From: an uncultured Ruminiclostridium sp.
GTDB taxonomy: Bacteria > Bacillota > Clostridia > Oscillospirales > Ruminococcaceae
Direction: 5' to 3'
Assembly (NCBI GenBank): GCA_905235805.1
Contig: CAJOMV010000055.1
Span: forward strand, 1 to 47,643
Length of the DNA: 47,643 nt
This document shows, one piece after another, positions 17,079 to 24,128 of this stretch. How positions within the stretch are numbered: position 1 is the stretch's first letter; the number at the start of each line of letters is the position of its first letter. A program made the translations under genes and the position numbers. The notes under the pieces are model-generated. The model made no database searches, had not been told where the DNA came from, and saw nothing but the letters and a program-made list of their open reading frames with translations.

Positions 17079-18158
17079 ATGGCTATACTCAGCAATATCC
17101 TCAATGTTGTGATAACACTGCTCGTATTTTTCACGATAATACTGATACATGAATTCGGGCATTTCTTCACTGCGAAGATGTTCGGAATGAAGATATACGA
17201 GTTTTCGATAGGAATGGGTCCTCGGCTGTTCAGCAAGACCACAAAGACCACCACATGGTCGTTCAAGCTTCTCCCGATAGGAGGCTCGGTGCAGCTCGGG
17301 GAGGACTTCGAGAGCGACGACCCGAACGACTTCCGCAATAAGCCGGTATGGCAGCGCATGATAGTGATAGCAGCGGGCGCGATAATGAACCTGATACTCG
17401 GCTTTGTGGTGTGCGTGGTGAGCGTGTGCGCCTCCGACGCGATAGCGACTACGAAGGTGTCGTATTTTAACGAGGACGCAGTCTCTTCGCAGGTAATGCA
17501 GATAGGCGACGAGATAGTCGAGATGAACGGCATGGCGATATGGACGACCACCGATATCTCCTATTGCCTTCAGAACAAGGTGGCACATACAGACCAGACC
17601 GGCGGCAATGTCTACTATGACATGACTGTCATAAGAAACGGTCAGGCATTGAAGCTCTCGGTGCCGTTCGAGCTTGTCGGCAGCGACAGCGAGACAGACT
17701 CCGCGGGTATCAAGGTGGATTTCAAGGTCTACCCGCAGGAGAAGAATATCCTCACCGTCACAGCGGCAGCGGGGAAGACCTTCCTCACAGAAGCGCGTCT
17801 GATATGGATATCCCTCTTTGACCTGATAACCGGCACCTACGGCATAAACGACCTCTCGGGACCGGTGGGGGTAGTCTCCACTATGGCGAGCGCGCTGAAC
17901 GAGTCGATCAAGCTCATGAGCTTCAGCTCGTTCCTAATGCTGATAGCGTTGATAACCATAAACCTCGGCATATTCAACCTTCTGCCCATTCCCGCTCTCG
18001 ACGGTGCAAGGTTCCTGTTCCTTCTCATAGAAGCGATACGCGGCAAGCCCATTTCGGCGGAGAAGGAGGGCTGGGTGCATTTCATAGGCTTCGCGGCGCT
18101 CATGCTCCTGATGCTGACAGTCACCTTCAACGACGTCATCAAGCTCTTCACTCAATAA
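17079..18158 (+). CDS. rseP: RIP metalloprotease, site-2 protease family
   Basis: This intramembrane zinc protease cleaves anti-sigma factors or signal-peptide remnants within the membrane. The 359-residue protein has the N-terminal zinc motif HEFGH (24-28) in the first membrane helix, a single PDZ-like domain in the middle, and the second motif PALDGARFL (about residue 305) in a C-terminal helix. The ATG begins immediately after the dxr stop. This is the usual place of rseP/rasP in Firmicutes. A strong hairpin terminator follows, so it ends the operon. Confidence 0.95.
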   Translation: MAILSNILNVVITLLVFFTIILIHEFGHFFTAKMFGMKIYEFSIGMGPRLFSKTTKTTTWSFKLLPIGGSVQLGEDFESDDPNDFRNKPVWQRMIVIAAGAIMNLILGFVVCVVSVCASDAIATTKVSYFNEDAVSSQVMQIGDEIVEMNGMAIWTTTDISYCLQNKVAHTDQTGGNVYYDMTVIRNGQALKLSVPFELVGSDSETDSAGIKVDFKVYPQEKNILTVTAAAGKTFLTEARLIWISLFDLITGTYGINDLSGPVGVVSTMASALNESIKLMSFSSFLMLIALITINLGIFNLLPIPALDGARFLFLLIEAIRGKPISAEKEGWVHFIGFAALMLLMLTVTFNDVIKLFTQ

Positions 18159-18169
18159 CGACGGACGAC

Positions 18170-18201
18170 AGCTCCTTGTGCTTAAGCACAGGGAGCTTTT
18201 G
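18170..18201 (+). terminator. Terminator after rseP
   Basis: AGCTCCTTGTGC (18170-18181) pairs over 12 bases with GCACAGGGAGCT (18186-18197), one G-T wobble, tetraloop TTAA, followed by TTTTG. Confidence 0.85.
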
Positions 18202-18286
18202 TGCAGTTTTATGTTGTTATAATCAATCAAATTTTTGATAATAACTCGCGTTCGTTGTCTAATGTGCCGAATGATAGCGAAAACTG

Positions 18287-18314
18287 TTGACTTGATTGTT
18301 TTTTCGTGTATAAT
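18287..18314 (+). promoter_or_regulatory. Promoter of the duplicated lipoprotein
   Basis: TTGACT (18287-18292) and TATAAT (18309-18314), spacing 16. The leader to the ATG is about 55 bases and carries GGAGG at 18366-18370. Confidence 0.8.
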
Positions 18315-18376
18315 ATAGTGTGTAAAAGAAAGAATACATTCAGGTATTGGCTTTTTTTCATGTATGGAGGTACTTT

Positions 18377-19867
18377 ATGAAGAAAAAAATTACAATAACC
18401 GCGCTTATATGCGCACTTGCCCTCACCGCGGCAGGCTGCAACAGCGGCAGCGGTACAACAGACACTACGACCACAACGACAACAGCGGCTGCAGCCGGAC
18501 AGACCGAGACCGCCGCCACAGAAGCTGACGGAAATGATACCGCGTCGGCAGAGGTAATGAGCTATGCTGATTTCATGGCAGCCGAGCTGGAAGCAAAGGT
18601 AACGGTCGAGACCTATGTCCAGGCAAAACAGGGCTGGTGGGAGAATAACGGCGTCGGCAACGCTACCTTCTATACCCAGAATGAAGAGGGCGCGTACCTG
18701 CTCTACAATATGCCCTGCACCAATGAAGAGTATGATAAGCTCACTCCCGGCACAAAGATCAGAGTAACGGGCTACAAGGCTGAATGGTCGGGCGAGATCG
18801 AGATAATGGACGGTGCTTTCGAGGTGATCGACGGCAATTATGTTGCCGCAGCAACCGATGTAACAGCTCTTCTCGGAACAGACGCACTTTCCCTTGAGAT
18901 GAACAAGTTCGTATCCTTCAAGGGTATGACAGTTGAGGCAAAGAACGATGAAGGCGCAGCATTCCTTTATAGCTACGACGGCTCGGGAAGCGACGGCGAC
19001 GACCTTTATTTCGATGTTTCCAAAAACGGACAGACATACACCTTTACAGTAGAATCCTACCTCTGCGGCAAGGACACCGATGTTTACAAGCAGGTCAAGG
19101 AGCTGAAGGTCGGCGACATTATCGACCTCGAAGGATTCCTCTACTGGTACAACGGCGCAAACCCTCATATCACATCTGTAACAGTGACCGGTTCAAGCGA
19201 GAACGGCAGCGTTATGAGCTATGACGAGTATGTTGCGGCAGAGCTCGATTCCGAGGTCACCGTTGAGACTTACGTTCAGGCAAAGCAGGGCTGGTGGGAG
19301 AACAACGGCGTAGGCAACGCCTCGTTCTATACACAGTCCGACAATCACGGCGCATACTTCCTTTACAATATGCCCTGCACTATCGACGAGTATAATGAGC
19401 TCACTCCCGGCACCAAGATCAAGGTAAAGGGCTATAAGGCGGAATGGTCGGGCGAGGTCGAGATAACCGACGCGACCTTCGAGATCGAAGACGGTAGCTT
19501 CATTGCCGAAGCGGAGGATGTCACCGCGCTTCTCGGCAGCGATGAGCTTGCAGACCACATCAATGAGTTTGTATCCTTCAAGGGCATGACAGTTGCGGCA
19601 AAGCAGGACGCGAACGGCAATGACGCTGCGTTCCTCTACAACTGGGACGGCTCCGGCGAGCGCGGCAGCGACCTCTACTTCGATGTGACGCTCGGCGGCA
19701 ATACATATACCTTCACGGTAGAGTCTTACCTCTGCAGCGAGGAGACGGAGGTTTACAAGGCAGTCGAAGCACTGAATGTCGGCGATAAGATCGACCTTGA
19801 GGGCTTCCTCTACTGGTACAACGGCGCAAATCCGCACATCACCTCGGTAACACCCGCTGCCGAATAA
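18377..19867 (+). CDS. Lipoprotein with two tandem copies of a ~210-residue OB-like module
   Basis: The 496-residue protein starts with a lipoprotein signal peptide (KKK, hydrophobic core, lipobox LTAAGC, Cys21), then a Thr/Ala-rich linker to about residue 58. The rest is two near-identical halves (about 61-269 and 280-492). Each half holds two beta-rich OB-fold-like parts: first VTVETYVQAKQGWWENNGVG ... LTPGTKI(R/K)V, then FVSFKGMTV ... YTFTVESYLC ... KVGD-like ... LEGFLYWYNGANPHITSV. Each half has two cysteines (in MPCT and YLC). It is probably anchored outside the membrane; the ligand is unknown. The frame opens ten codons earlier, but GGAGG 6 bases before the ATG at 18377 and the signal peptide decide the start. 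It is monocistronic. Confidence 0.88.
   Translation: MKKKITITALICALALTAAGCNSGSGTTDTTTTTTTAAAAGQTETAATEADGNDTASAEVMSYADFMAAELEAKVTVETYVQAKQGWWENNGVGNATFYTQNEEGAYLLYNMPCTNEEYDKLTPGTKIRVTGYKAEWSGEIEIMDGAFEVIDGNYVAAATDVTALLGTDALSLEMNKFVSFKGMTVEAKNDEGAAFLYSYDGSGSDGDDLYFDVSKNGQTYTFTVESYLCGKDTDVYKQVKELKVGDIIDLEGFLYWYNGANPHITSVTVTGSSENGSVMSYDEYVAAELDSEVTVETYVQAKQGWWENNGVGNASFYTQSDNHGAYFLYNMPCTIDEYNELTPGTKIKVKGYKAEWSGEVEITDATFEIEDGSFIAEAEDVTALLGSDELADHINEFVSFKGMTVAAKQDANGNDAAFLYNWDGSGERGSDLYFDVTLGGNTYTFTVESYLCSEETEVYKAVEALNVGDKIDLEGFLYWYNGANPHITSVTPAAE
18557..19183 (+). repeat. Tandem coding repeat, copy 1
   Basis: First 209-codon copy, from ATGAGCTATG to the codons for HITSVT. It matches copy 2 in almost every motif at protein level; the DNA has diverged at many third positions. 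Confidence 0.9.
19214..19852 (+). repeat. Tandem coding repeat, copy 2
   Basis: Second copy, 213 codons, starting 657 bases (219 codons) after copy 1. A ten-residue linker (VTGSSENGSV) joins the two. Confidence 0.9.
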
Positions 19868-19883
19868 TTATAACAGGCATAAC

Positions 19884-19913
19884 AAAGCCCCGGTCAAATG
19901 ACCGGGGCTTTTT
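19884..19913. terminator. Bidirectional terminator between the lipoprotein gene and pheA
   Basis: AAAGCCCCGGTC (19884-19895) pairs perfectly with GACCGGGGCTTT (19900-19911), loop AAAT, followed by TT and then GATATT. It sits between convergent genes and can serve both. Confidence 0.9.
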
Positions 19914-19929
19914 GATATTGGTAAGTGCT

Positions 19930-21057
19930 TTACAGCTCCTCGTAATTGCCGAGGAAACGGTAGAATTTCATTTCGTGCTCTAGTCCCGTCAGAAGCTTGA
20001 GCACCTTTTCTTCTTTGATGCTGCCGATGAAGTCAAGGTAGAAGATGAAGTCGAAGGCGTCGTCCTTGAGGTAGGCGAGGGAATCGGGCATAGGCTTACT
20101 CTCTATCCGGCAGAGGTTGAGCCCGCAGTACGCGAACTTGGTGAGCAGTCTGTACAGGCTTCCGGCGGTATGCGGAACGGTGAGACAGAGGGAAACGATA
20201 CTCGCGTTGTCCGGTACCTGAAGATCTCTGGATATCATAATAAAGCGGGTGTAGTTATCCTTTATGTCGATGATATCCTCCGCGAGTACATCCAGTCCGA
20301 ACAGCCTCGCGCAGGAAGCGGAGCATATAGCCGCCACAGTCTTGTCGTTTCCCGCGGCTACCGATTCGGCAGCTTTTGCGGTCGAGCCTGCTTCCTCGAC
20401 AGCGAATTTCATCTCCTCGAGGTAATTCGAGCACTGCTTCAGCGCCATTTCATGCGACACGGCTACCTTTATATCGGACAGCCTCGCGCCCTTTTTGGCG
20501 GCAAGCACATGGTTTATGCGTATCTTTGTGCCGCGGCAGATGTAGAATTTGTGCTTTATCATGAGGTTGTAGGTCATGCTGACATCACCGGCGGTGGAGT
20601 TCTCTATGGGGATAACGCCGTAGTCGATCTCGCCGTTTTCCACAGCCTCGAACACAGCGGAGAAGTCCTGAAAATACGTTATTCTGCAGTCCCTCCCGCA
20701 GAACTTCCTGCAAGCGTCGGCGGTATAGCTGCCCTTTGTGACGGCTCCGACAGTGGGGGAGGATATCTCGTTTCCCACAGTGAACGGTTTTATCTCCGTG
20801 AGCATCTGCTGCTGACGGCACTTGGATATATCCATCAGCGTGGTAAAGAACAGCTTCGCGCCGTCCTGAAGCTCGGGGGATATTTTCCCGCAGGATTTTC
20901 GGAGGACTTCTTCCTCACGTCCGCCCTGGAATATCTCCATATTATGCTGCCGCTTGTACTCCGCGACATCTACCGCTACTGCGGCACGTTTCTCGAAAAG
21001 CTCGGCGATCTGATCGTCGATACGGTCAATCTCATCTCTGAGTTCTTTAAGCTCCAT
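19930..21057 (-). CDS. pheA: Bifunctional chorismate mutase/prephenate dehydratase (P-protein)
   Basis: It turns chorismate into prephenate and then phenylpyruvate for phenylalanine synthesis. The 375-residue protein has an N-terminal AroQ-type mutase helix (ELRDEIDRIDDQIAELFEKR), a dehydratase domain with PIENSTAGDVSMTYNLM and the catalytic-region motif NYTRF, and a C-terminal ACT domain (TAGSLYRLLTKFAYCGLNL, IESKP) that senses phenylalanine. An upstream in-frame ATG at 21078 lacks a ribosome site, while AAGGAGTT precedes the ATG at 21057, so I use the latter. It lies 41 bases after the pseudokinase-like gene and may share its transcript. Confidence 0.95.
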   Translation of the reverse strand: MELKELRDEIDRIDDQIAELFEKRAAVAVDVAEYKRQHNMEIFQGGREEEVLRKSCGKISPELQDGAKLFFTTLMDISKCRQQQMLTEIKPFTVGNEISSPTVGAVTKGSYTADACRKFCGRDCRITYFQDFSAVFEAVENGEIDYGVIPIENSTAGDVSMTYNLMIKHKFYICRGTKIRINHVLAAKKGARLSDIKVAVSHEMALKQCSNYLEEMKFAVEEAGSTAKAAESVAAGNDKTVAAICSASCARLFGLDVLAEDIIDIKDNYTRFIMISRDLQVPDNASIVSLCLTVPHTAGSLYRLLTKFAYCGLNLCRIESKPMPDSLAYLKDDAFDFIFYLDFIGSIKEEKVLKLLTGLEHEMKFYRFLGNYEEL

Positions 21058-21098
21058 TTTAACTCCTTGGTCCTGCACATCCGGCGGGAAATGTATCT

Positions 21099-22952
21099 TT
21101 ATTCTTCTCCGCCTACTATCTCTTCTACCGTATCTTCCTCTTCACCGTTATTATTTTCATTGTCTGTCGGAATTTCTTCCGTCTCCGCAGCCTCAGTTGT
21201 GGTAACAGTGGGCGTTACCGCGTAATAGACGGTAATTATCTCGTTTTCAGAGATGTAGACCTTATCGTCTATCTCCTTGCTGCACCTGATTACATAGCCC
21301 GCCTTGACTTCGGAGGTTTCCTCCGGCTGTATCTCGTATCTTACGCCCAGCTGGGTGAGCTTGTCGGTATATTCGCTCAGTCTCATGCCGATGTAATCGG
21401 GCAGGTAGGTGTAAGCAGCGCCCTTGCTGACCTTGATGTGGATAGTGGTACCGGAGCGCACCTGTGTCCCCGCGGGGATATCCTGCTCATAGATGATGTT
21501 TTCGGCATATTCGTCGGAGTAGTCATACAGCGCCTCGAACTTGAGCATCGAATACCTGTTCTCGAACGAGGTGTTGAAGAATCTGTTCACGAAATCCGGC
21601 AGCAGCAGTATATCTTCCTTTTTCCGGGTCGTGGTCGTTTCACTTGCCGTAGTTACGCGGGTCGTGGTAGTTTCCTCCGGCTCGGTCTCTGTGGGAACGG
21701 TGGTGGTAACAGCAGTCCTTGCCTTGGCTGCCTCCTGTGAAGCCTCATCAGCGAAGTACAGTATCGCGATTATGAGCGCCGCCACAAGTGAGAAGAATAT
21801 CACAATGCCGATGATTGAGCCGATATTCGACATTTTCTTCTGTTTTTCCTTCTTTTTGCGTATCTCCGCCTTGGTGGGAGCACTGCTGCGCTTTTTCTCG
21901 GGAGCGCGGTGCTCCGGCTCGAGCTTGACCGAGACCTTCGGGGTAATGGGACCGTCGCTCTCGGGTTCATCGTTCCCGGTATCGGGTTTGAAGCCCATCT
22001 CATTGTACAGCATCTGTGTCAGCGTCTCGATATTGTGGATACGGACGGTGCGATTTACGAGCATTCCGTCCATGACAGCCTCGGAGACGTTCGCGGGGAT
22101 ATCCGGATTCAGCTCCGCGGGCGGCTTGAGGGTGTCCTCAGTCTTTCTGGATACAGCGTTCGGCGGTGTTACGCCCGTCAGCGCATAGTAGAGCACAGCG
22201 CTGATAGCGTATATATCCGTCCAGCTGCCCTGTCTCTCGGAGAGGTCATACTGCTCGCACGCCGCGTAGCCGTCGTACATCTCGCTGTTTATCTGCGAAT
22301 CGGCAGTTCTTGCAGCCGAGATGTCCACAGAGGTCATCATCAGCCTGCCGTCCTTGGTGACGAACAGGGTGGAGGGACTTATACCGCGGTGAACAATGCC
22401 CTTCTCATGCAGGGTGTCGAGCGTATCGAGCACGGGACGCAGCATTTCGGAGATATCGCTCCATGCGAGCTTTCCGCCGTTTTGCTGAATGTATTCGTCG
22501 AGCGGCTTGCCCTTTAGGTGCTCCGATACGACATATCCAGTATTCCCCCGCGCGAACAGCTCGGTCTCGGTTTTGAGGCTGCTGCCCTTCATGTCGGAGA
22601 TGAGGGTCTTGTGCAGGTCGGCAAATTCCGACAAATAGGACTTGAACAGGGGCAGCGAGCCTTCCTTCACCTCGACGCTTTCACCGTCCTCCCCGCGCTT
22701 GCACAGCGTATCGGGAAGGAATTCCTGTATCTCCGCGGGAACATTTTCCGTAGTATCGAAGGCAAGATATACCACGCCCTCGCCGTTTTTTGATATCATT
22801 TTCCCCACAACGTATCTGTCCTCCAGCAGTGTGCCCGGTGCGAGACAGTCGGCGGGATAGGAGTTGTTGTCAATATAACCGCAGATCTTGCAGGGACCCT
22901 TGTAGAGCTTTTCAGCCATACAGCCCATGCAGCGTTCGATTTGCTTCTTCAT
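21099..22952 (-). CDS. Membrane protein with zinc ribbon, pseudokinase-like domain and PASTA-like repeats
   Basis: The 617-residue protein has four parts: an N-terminal zinc ribbon (Cys8, Cys11, Cys21, Cys24), a Ser/Thr kinase-like domain (about 45-320), one membrane helix (about 378-400), and an extracellular part with a Thr-rich linker and two PASTA-like repeats (about 450-510 and 513-578), ending in an acidic tail. The scaffold is kinase-like (EQY and WTDIYA as in the family), but key residues are lost: the VAIK lysine position reads AEIQ, HRD reads HRG (188-190), the loop Asn is Thr, and DFG reads DIS (210-212). It is therefore probably a pseudokinase that binds muropeptides outside and a partner inside. 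The start is supported by GGAG upstream. No partner phosphatase is nearby. Confidence 0.88.
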   Translation of the reverse strand: MKKQIERCMGCMAEKLYKGPCKICGYIDNNSYPADCLAPGTLLEDRYVVGKMISKNGEGVVYLAFDTTENVPAEIQEFLPDTLCKRGEDGESVEVKEGSLPLFKSYLSEFADLHKTLISDMKGSSLKTETELFARGNTGYVVSEHLKGKPLDEYIQQNGGKLAWSDISEMLRPVLDTLDTLHEKGIVHRGISPSTLFVTKDGRLMMTSVDISAARTADSQINSEMYDGYAACEQYDLSERQGSWTDIYAISAVLYYALTGVTPPNAVSRKTEDTLKPPAELNPDIPANVSEAVMDGMLVNRTVRIHNIETLTQMLYNEMGFKPDTGNDEPESDGPITPKVSVKLEPEHRAPEKKRSSAPTKAEIRKKKEKQKKMSNIGSIIGIVIFFSLVAALIIAILYFADEASQEAAKARTAVTTTVPTETEPEETTTTRVTTASETTTTRKKEDILLLPDFVNRFFNTSFENRYSMLKFEALYDYSDEYAENIIYEQDIPAGTQVRSGTTIHIKVSKGAAYTYLPDYIGMRLSEYTDKLTQLGVRYEIQPEETSEVKAGYVIRCSKEIDDKVYISENEIITVYYAVTPTVTTTEAAETEEIPTDNENNNGEEEDTVEEIVGGEE

Positions 22953-22980
22953 TGTTTATTTGCTCCGTTTCTCTTGTCTG

Positions 22981-23008
22981 TATATAATATATATAAATCT
23001 GTATTCAA
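22981..23008 (-). promoter_or_regulatory. Possible promoter of the pseudokinase-like gene
   Basis: TTGAAT (23003-23008) and a run of TATATA/TATATT centred on 22981-22990 on the minus strand, overlapping the end of the upstream gene. The -10 position is ambiguous because the whole stretch alternates A and T. Confidence 0.4.
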
Positions 23009-23436
23009 AGCAGGGTGAGCTGTTCGCCTGTAACCTTAGTGCCGAGGCGGTTCGCCCACTTCTCGGTATAGAACGAGTAGTAGGATATCCCTTTTTCCGC
23101 CCTCATCTTCACAAACCTTGGCGTCAGGCACCACACGGCGGAGGGAATGCTGATGACGAACGGGTACAGCGGTCCGAGGATAAGTGACTGTACGGTATGA
23201 CCGTACTCATGCACGGTTATCTCCTCCCGCAGCCGCCCGTCAAGGGACTCCGAGATAAATATGAATATACCCACGGAGGCGCTGTCACGCCGCTTCCACA
23301 CGGTAGCGACGCAGCCTCGGTATATGAAATGCTTCTGCCCTATCAGCACAAGGAACATACAGCCCCCCGCGGCGGTCTGGAGAATGCCCCATGTGCATTG
23401 CAGAAGCGTAATGATAAGCCTTTTGACAATATTCAT
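23005..23436 (-). CDS. Small membrane protein with an HEYGH zincin-like motif
   Basis: This 143-residue protein has an N-terminal hydrophobic segment (about 7-33), the motif HEYGH (76-80) beginning a second helix, a hydrophobic stretch (82-104), and a later TEKWAN with Glu125. HExxH plus a downstream Glu is the layout of gluzincin-type zinc peptidases, and the sequence resembles a family of short clostridial membrane proteins that keep both the HEYGH and the EKWAN motifs. A peptidase activity is inference; no substrate is known. The gene has a good promoter on the minus strand but almost no leader before the ATG. It precedes the pseudokinase-like gene by 52 bases and may be read with it. Confidence 0.75.
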   Translation of the reverse strand: MNIVKRLIITLLQCTWGILQTAAGGCMFLVLIGQKHFIYRGCVATVWKRRDSASVGIFIFISESLDGRLREEITVHEYGHTVQSLILGPLYPFVISIPSAVWCLTPRFVKMRAEKGISYYSFYTEKWANRLGTKVTGEQLTLL

Positions 23437-23445
23437 ATATAGTTT

Positions 23446-23474
23446 ATTTTACTCCATTATCGTGTTAATGTCAA
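23446..23474 (-). promoter_or_regulatory. Promoter of the HEYGH protein, with possible leaderless start
   Basis: TTGACA (23469-23474) and TAAAAT (23446-23451) on the minus strand, spacing 17. The ATG begins only 9 bases after the -10 box, so the expected transcript start lies 0-4 bases before it. The nearest Shine-Dalgarno-like GGAG lies about 15 bases before the ATG and upstream of the -10 box, so it would not be transcribed. Confidence 0.65.
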
Positions 23475-23494
23475 TTGTAGGTATGCACAAAACC

Positions 23495-23523
23495 TTGACT
23501 TGATAACGGGTATGTGGTACAAT
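23495..23523 (+). promoter_or_regulatory. Promoter of the small conserved gene at 23557
   Basis: TTGACT (23495-23500) and TACAAT (23518-23523), spacing 17, arranged back to back with the promoter of the HEYGH gene. Confidence 0.78.
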
Positions 23524-23556
23524 AATATTACTAAACCAAAGACAGGAGCAAAGAAA

Positions 23557-23895
23557 ATGCTGTTCGGAAAGAATAAAACCAAGTCGGGAATGGATATAAA
23601 AAGCCTTCACGCGCTGGACAAAAAGCCTGTGAAGTACGTCACCGAGCGTGACAGCGAGACCTACCGTGAGCTGCGGCTCGGGGAAGAGGGCGCGATTAAC
23701 GTGAGCGACACAGAGTTTACTGTAGTCTGCGGCGGAGTGAACGTTATCCGCTGCAAGCTGACGGAGGTGAATGCCGCGGAGCTGATGAACAAATCGGGTC
23801 TGACGGTCAAGGGCTTCGATCTCGACAGCGGCAGGGAAAAGAGCATAATAGCCTATTACAGCGACGGAACGGTGAGCGCGGACAGAAAACGCTGA
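23557..23895 (+). CDS. Small conserved clostridial protein of unknown function
   Basis: The 112-residue soluble protein begins with a basic stretch (FGKNKTKSG) followed by KYVTERDSETYRELRLGEEGAINV, a beta-rich middle (EFTVVCGGVNVIRCK), and AELMNKSGLTVKGFDLDSGREKSIIAYYSDG at the end, broken here only to name its parts. This order (basic start, ITERD-like, one or two Cys near V-C-G-G, ELM, IKG, AYY) recurs in small uncharacterised clostridial proteins as far as I recall. AGGAG (23544-23548) selects the ATG at 23557 over an earlier in-frame ATG. It is flanked by its own promoter and a terminator. No function can be given. Confidence 0.8.
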   Translation: MLFGKNKTKSGMDIKSLHALDKKPVKYVTERDSETYRELRLGEEGAINVSDTEFTVVCGGVNVIRCKLTEVNAAELMNKSGLTVKGFDLDSGREKSIIAYYSDGTVSADRKR

Positions 23896-23960
23896 CATTT
23901 TCCGGGTTTTTTCGTTGTTTTTCGGTGCCGAAAACCGCCGTTTCACGAATATCATCACGC

Positions 23961-24008
23961 ATTCCCCCGTATCCTGCGGCTTTTTGTCGCAGAATGGGGG
24001 AATTTTTG
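23961..24008 (+). terminator. Terminator before the noc gene
   Basis: ATTCCCCC (23961-23968) pairs with GGGGGAAT (23996-24003); inside it CTGCG pairs with CGCAG, and TTTTTG follows. It probably ends the transcript of the small gene at 23557. Confidence 0.75.
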
Positions 24009-24010
24009 TG

Positions 24011-24039
24011 TGGAAACGGCTGTATAAAGCTGATATAAT
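24011..24039 (+). promoter_or_regulatory. Possible promoter of the noc gene
   Basis: TATAAT (24034-24039) with a weak -35 TGGAAA (24011-24016), spacing 17. A G-rich Shine-Dalgarno lies about 55 bases downstream. Confidence 0.5.
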
Positions 24040-24091
24040 GTACTTAGCGGAAAATATCGGAAAATCGCCGATACGGTAAGTCAGAAAAGGA

Positions 24092-24128
24092 AAGGGGGAG
24101 CACCCTCGACGGGTGCGAGCAGAAGATG
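24092..24128 (+). promoter_or_regulatory. Hairpin between a strong Shine-Dalgarno and the noc start codon
   Basis: AAGGGGGAG (24092-24100) lies 25 bases before the ATG, too far for normal use. A stem GCACCC/GGGTGC (24100-24105 with 24111-24116, loop TCGAC) lies between them and, if folded, would shorten the gap to about 9 bases. The only other candidate near the ATG is a weak AGCAGAAG. Confidence 0.5.

Noticed and set aside
18202-18286. AT-rich imperfect hairpin around 18214-18245 as a regulatory RNA
   Set aside because: The stem has a mismatch, is mostly A-T pairs, and lies between a terminator and a promoter without further support.
23896-23960. Hairpin TTTTCGG/CCGAAAA after the gene at 23557 as a terminator
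   Set aside because: The loop would be only two bases and no T-run follows; the better hairpin at 23961-24008 explains termination.
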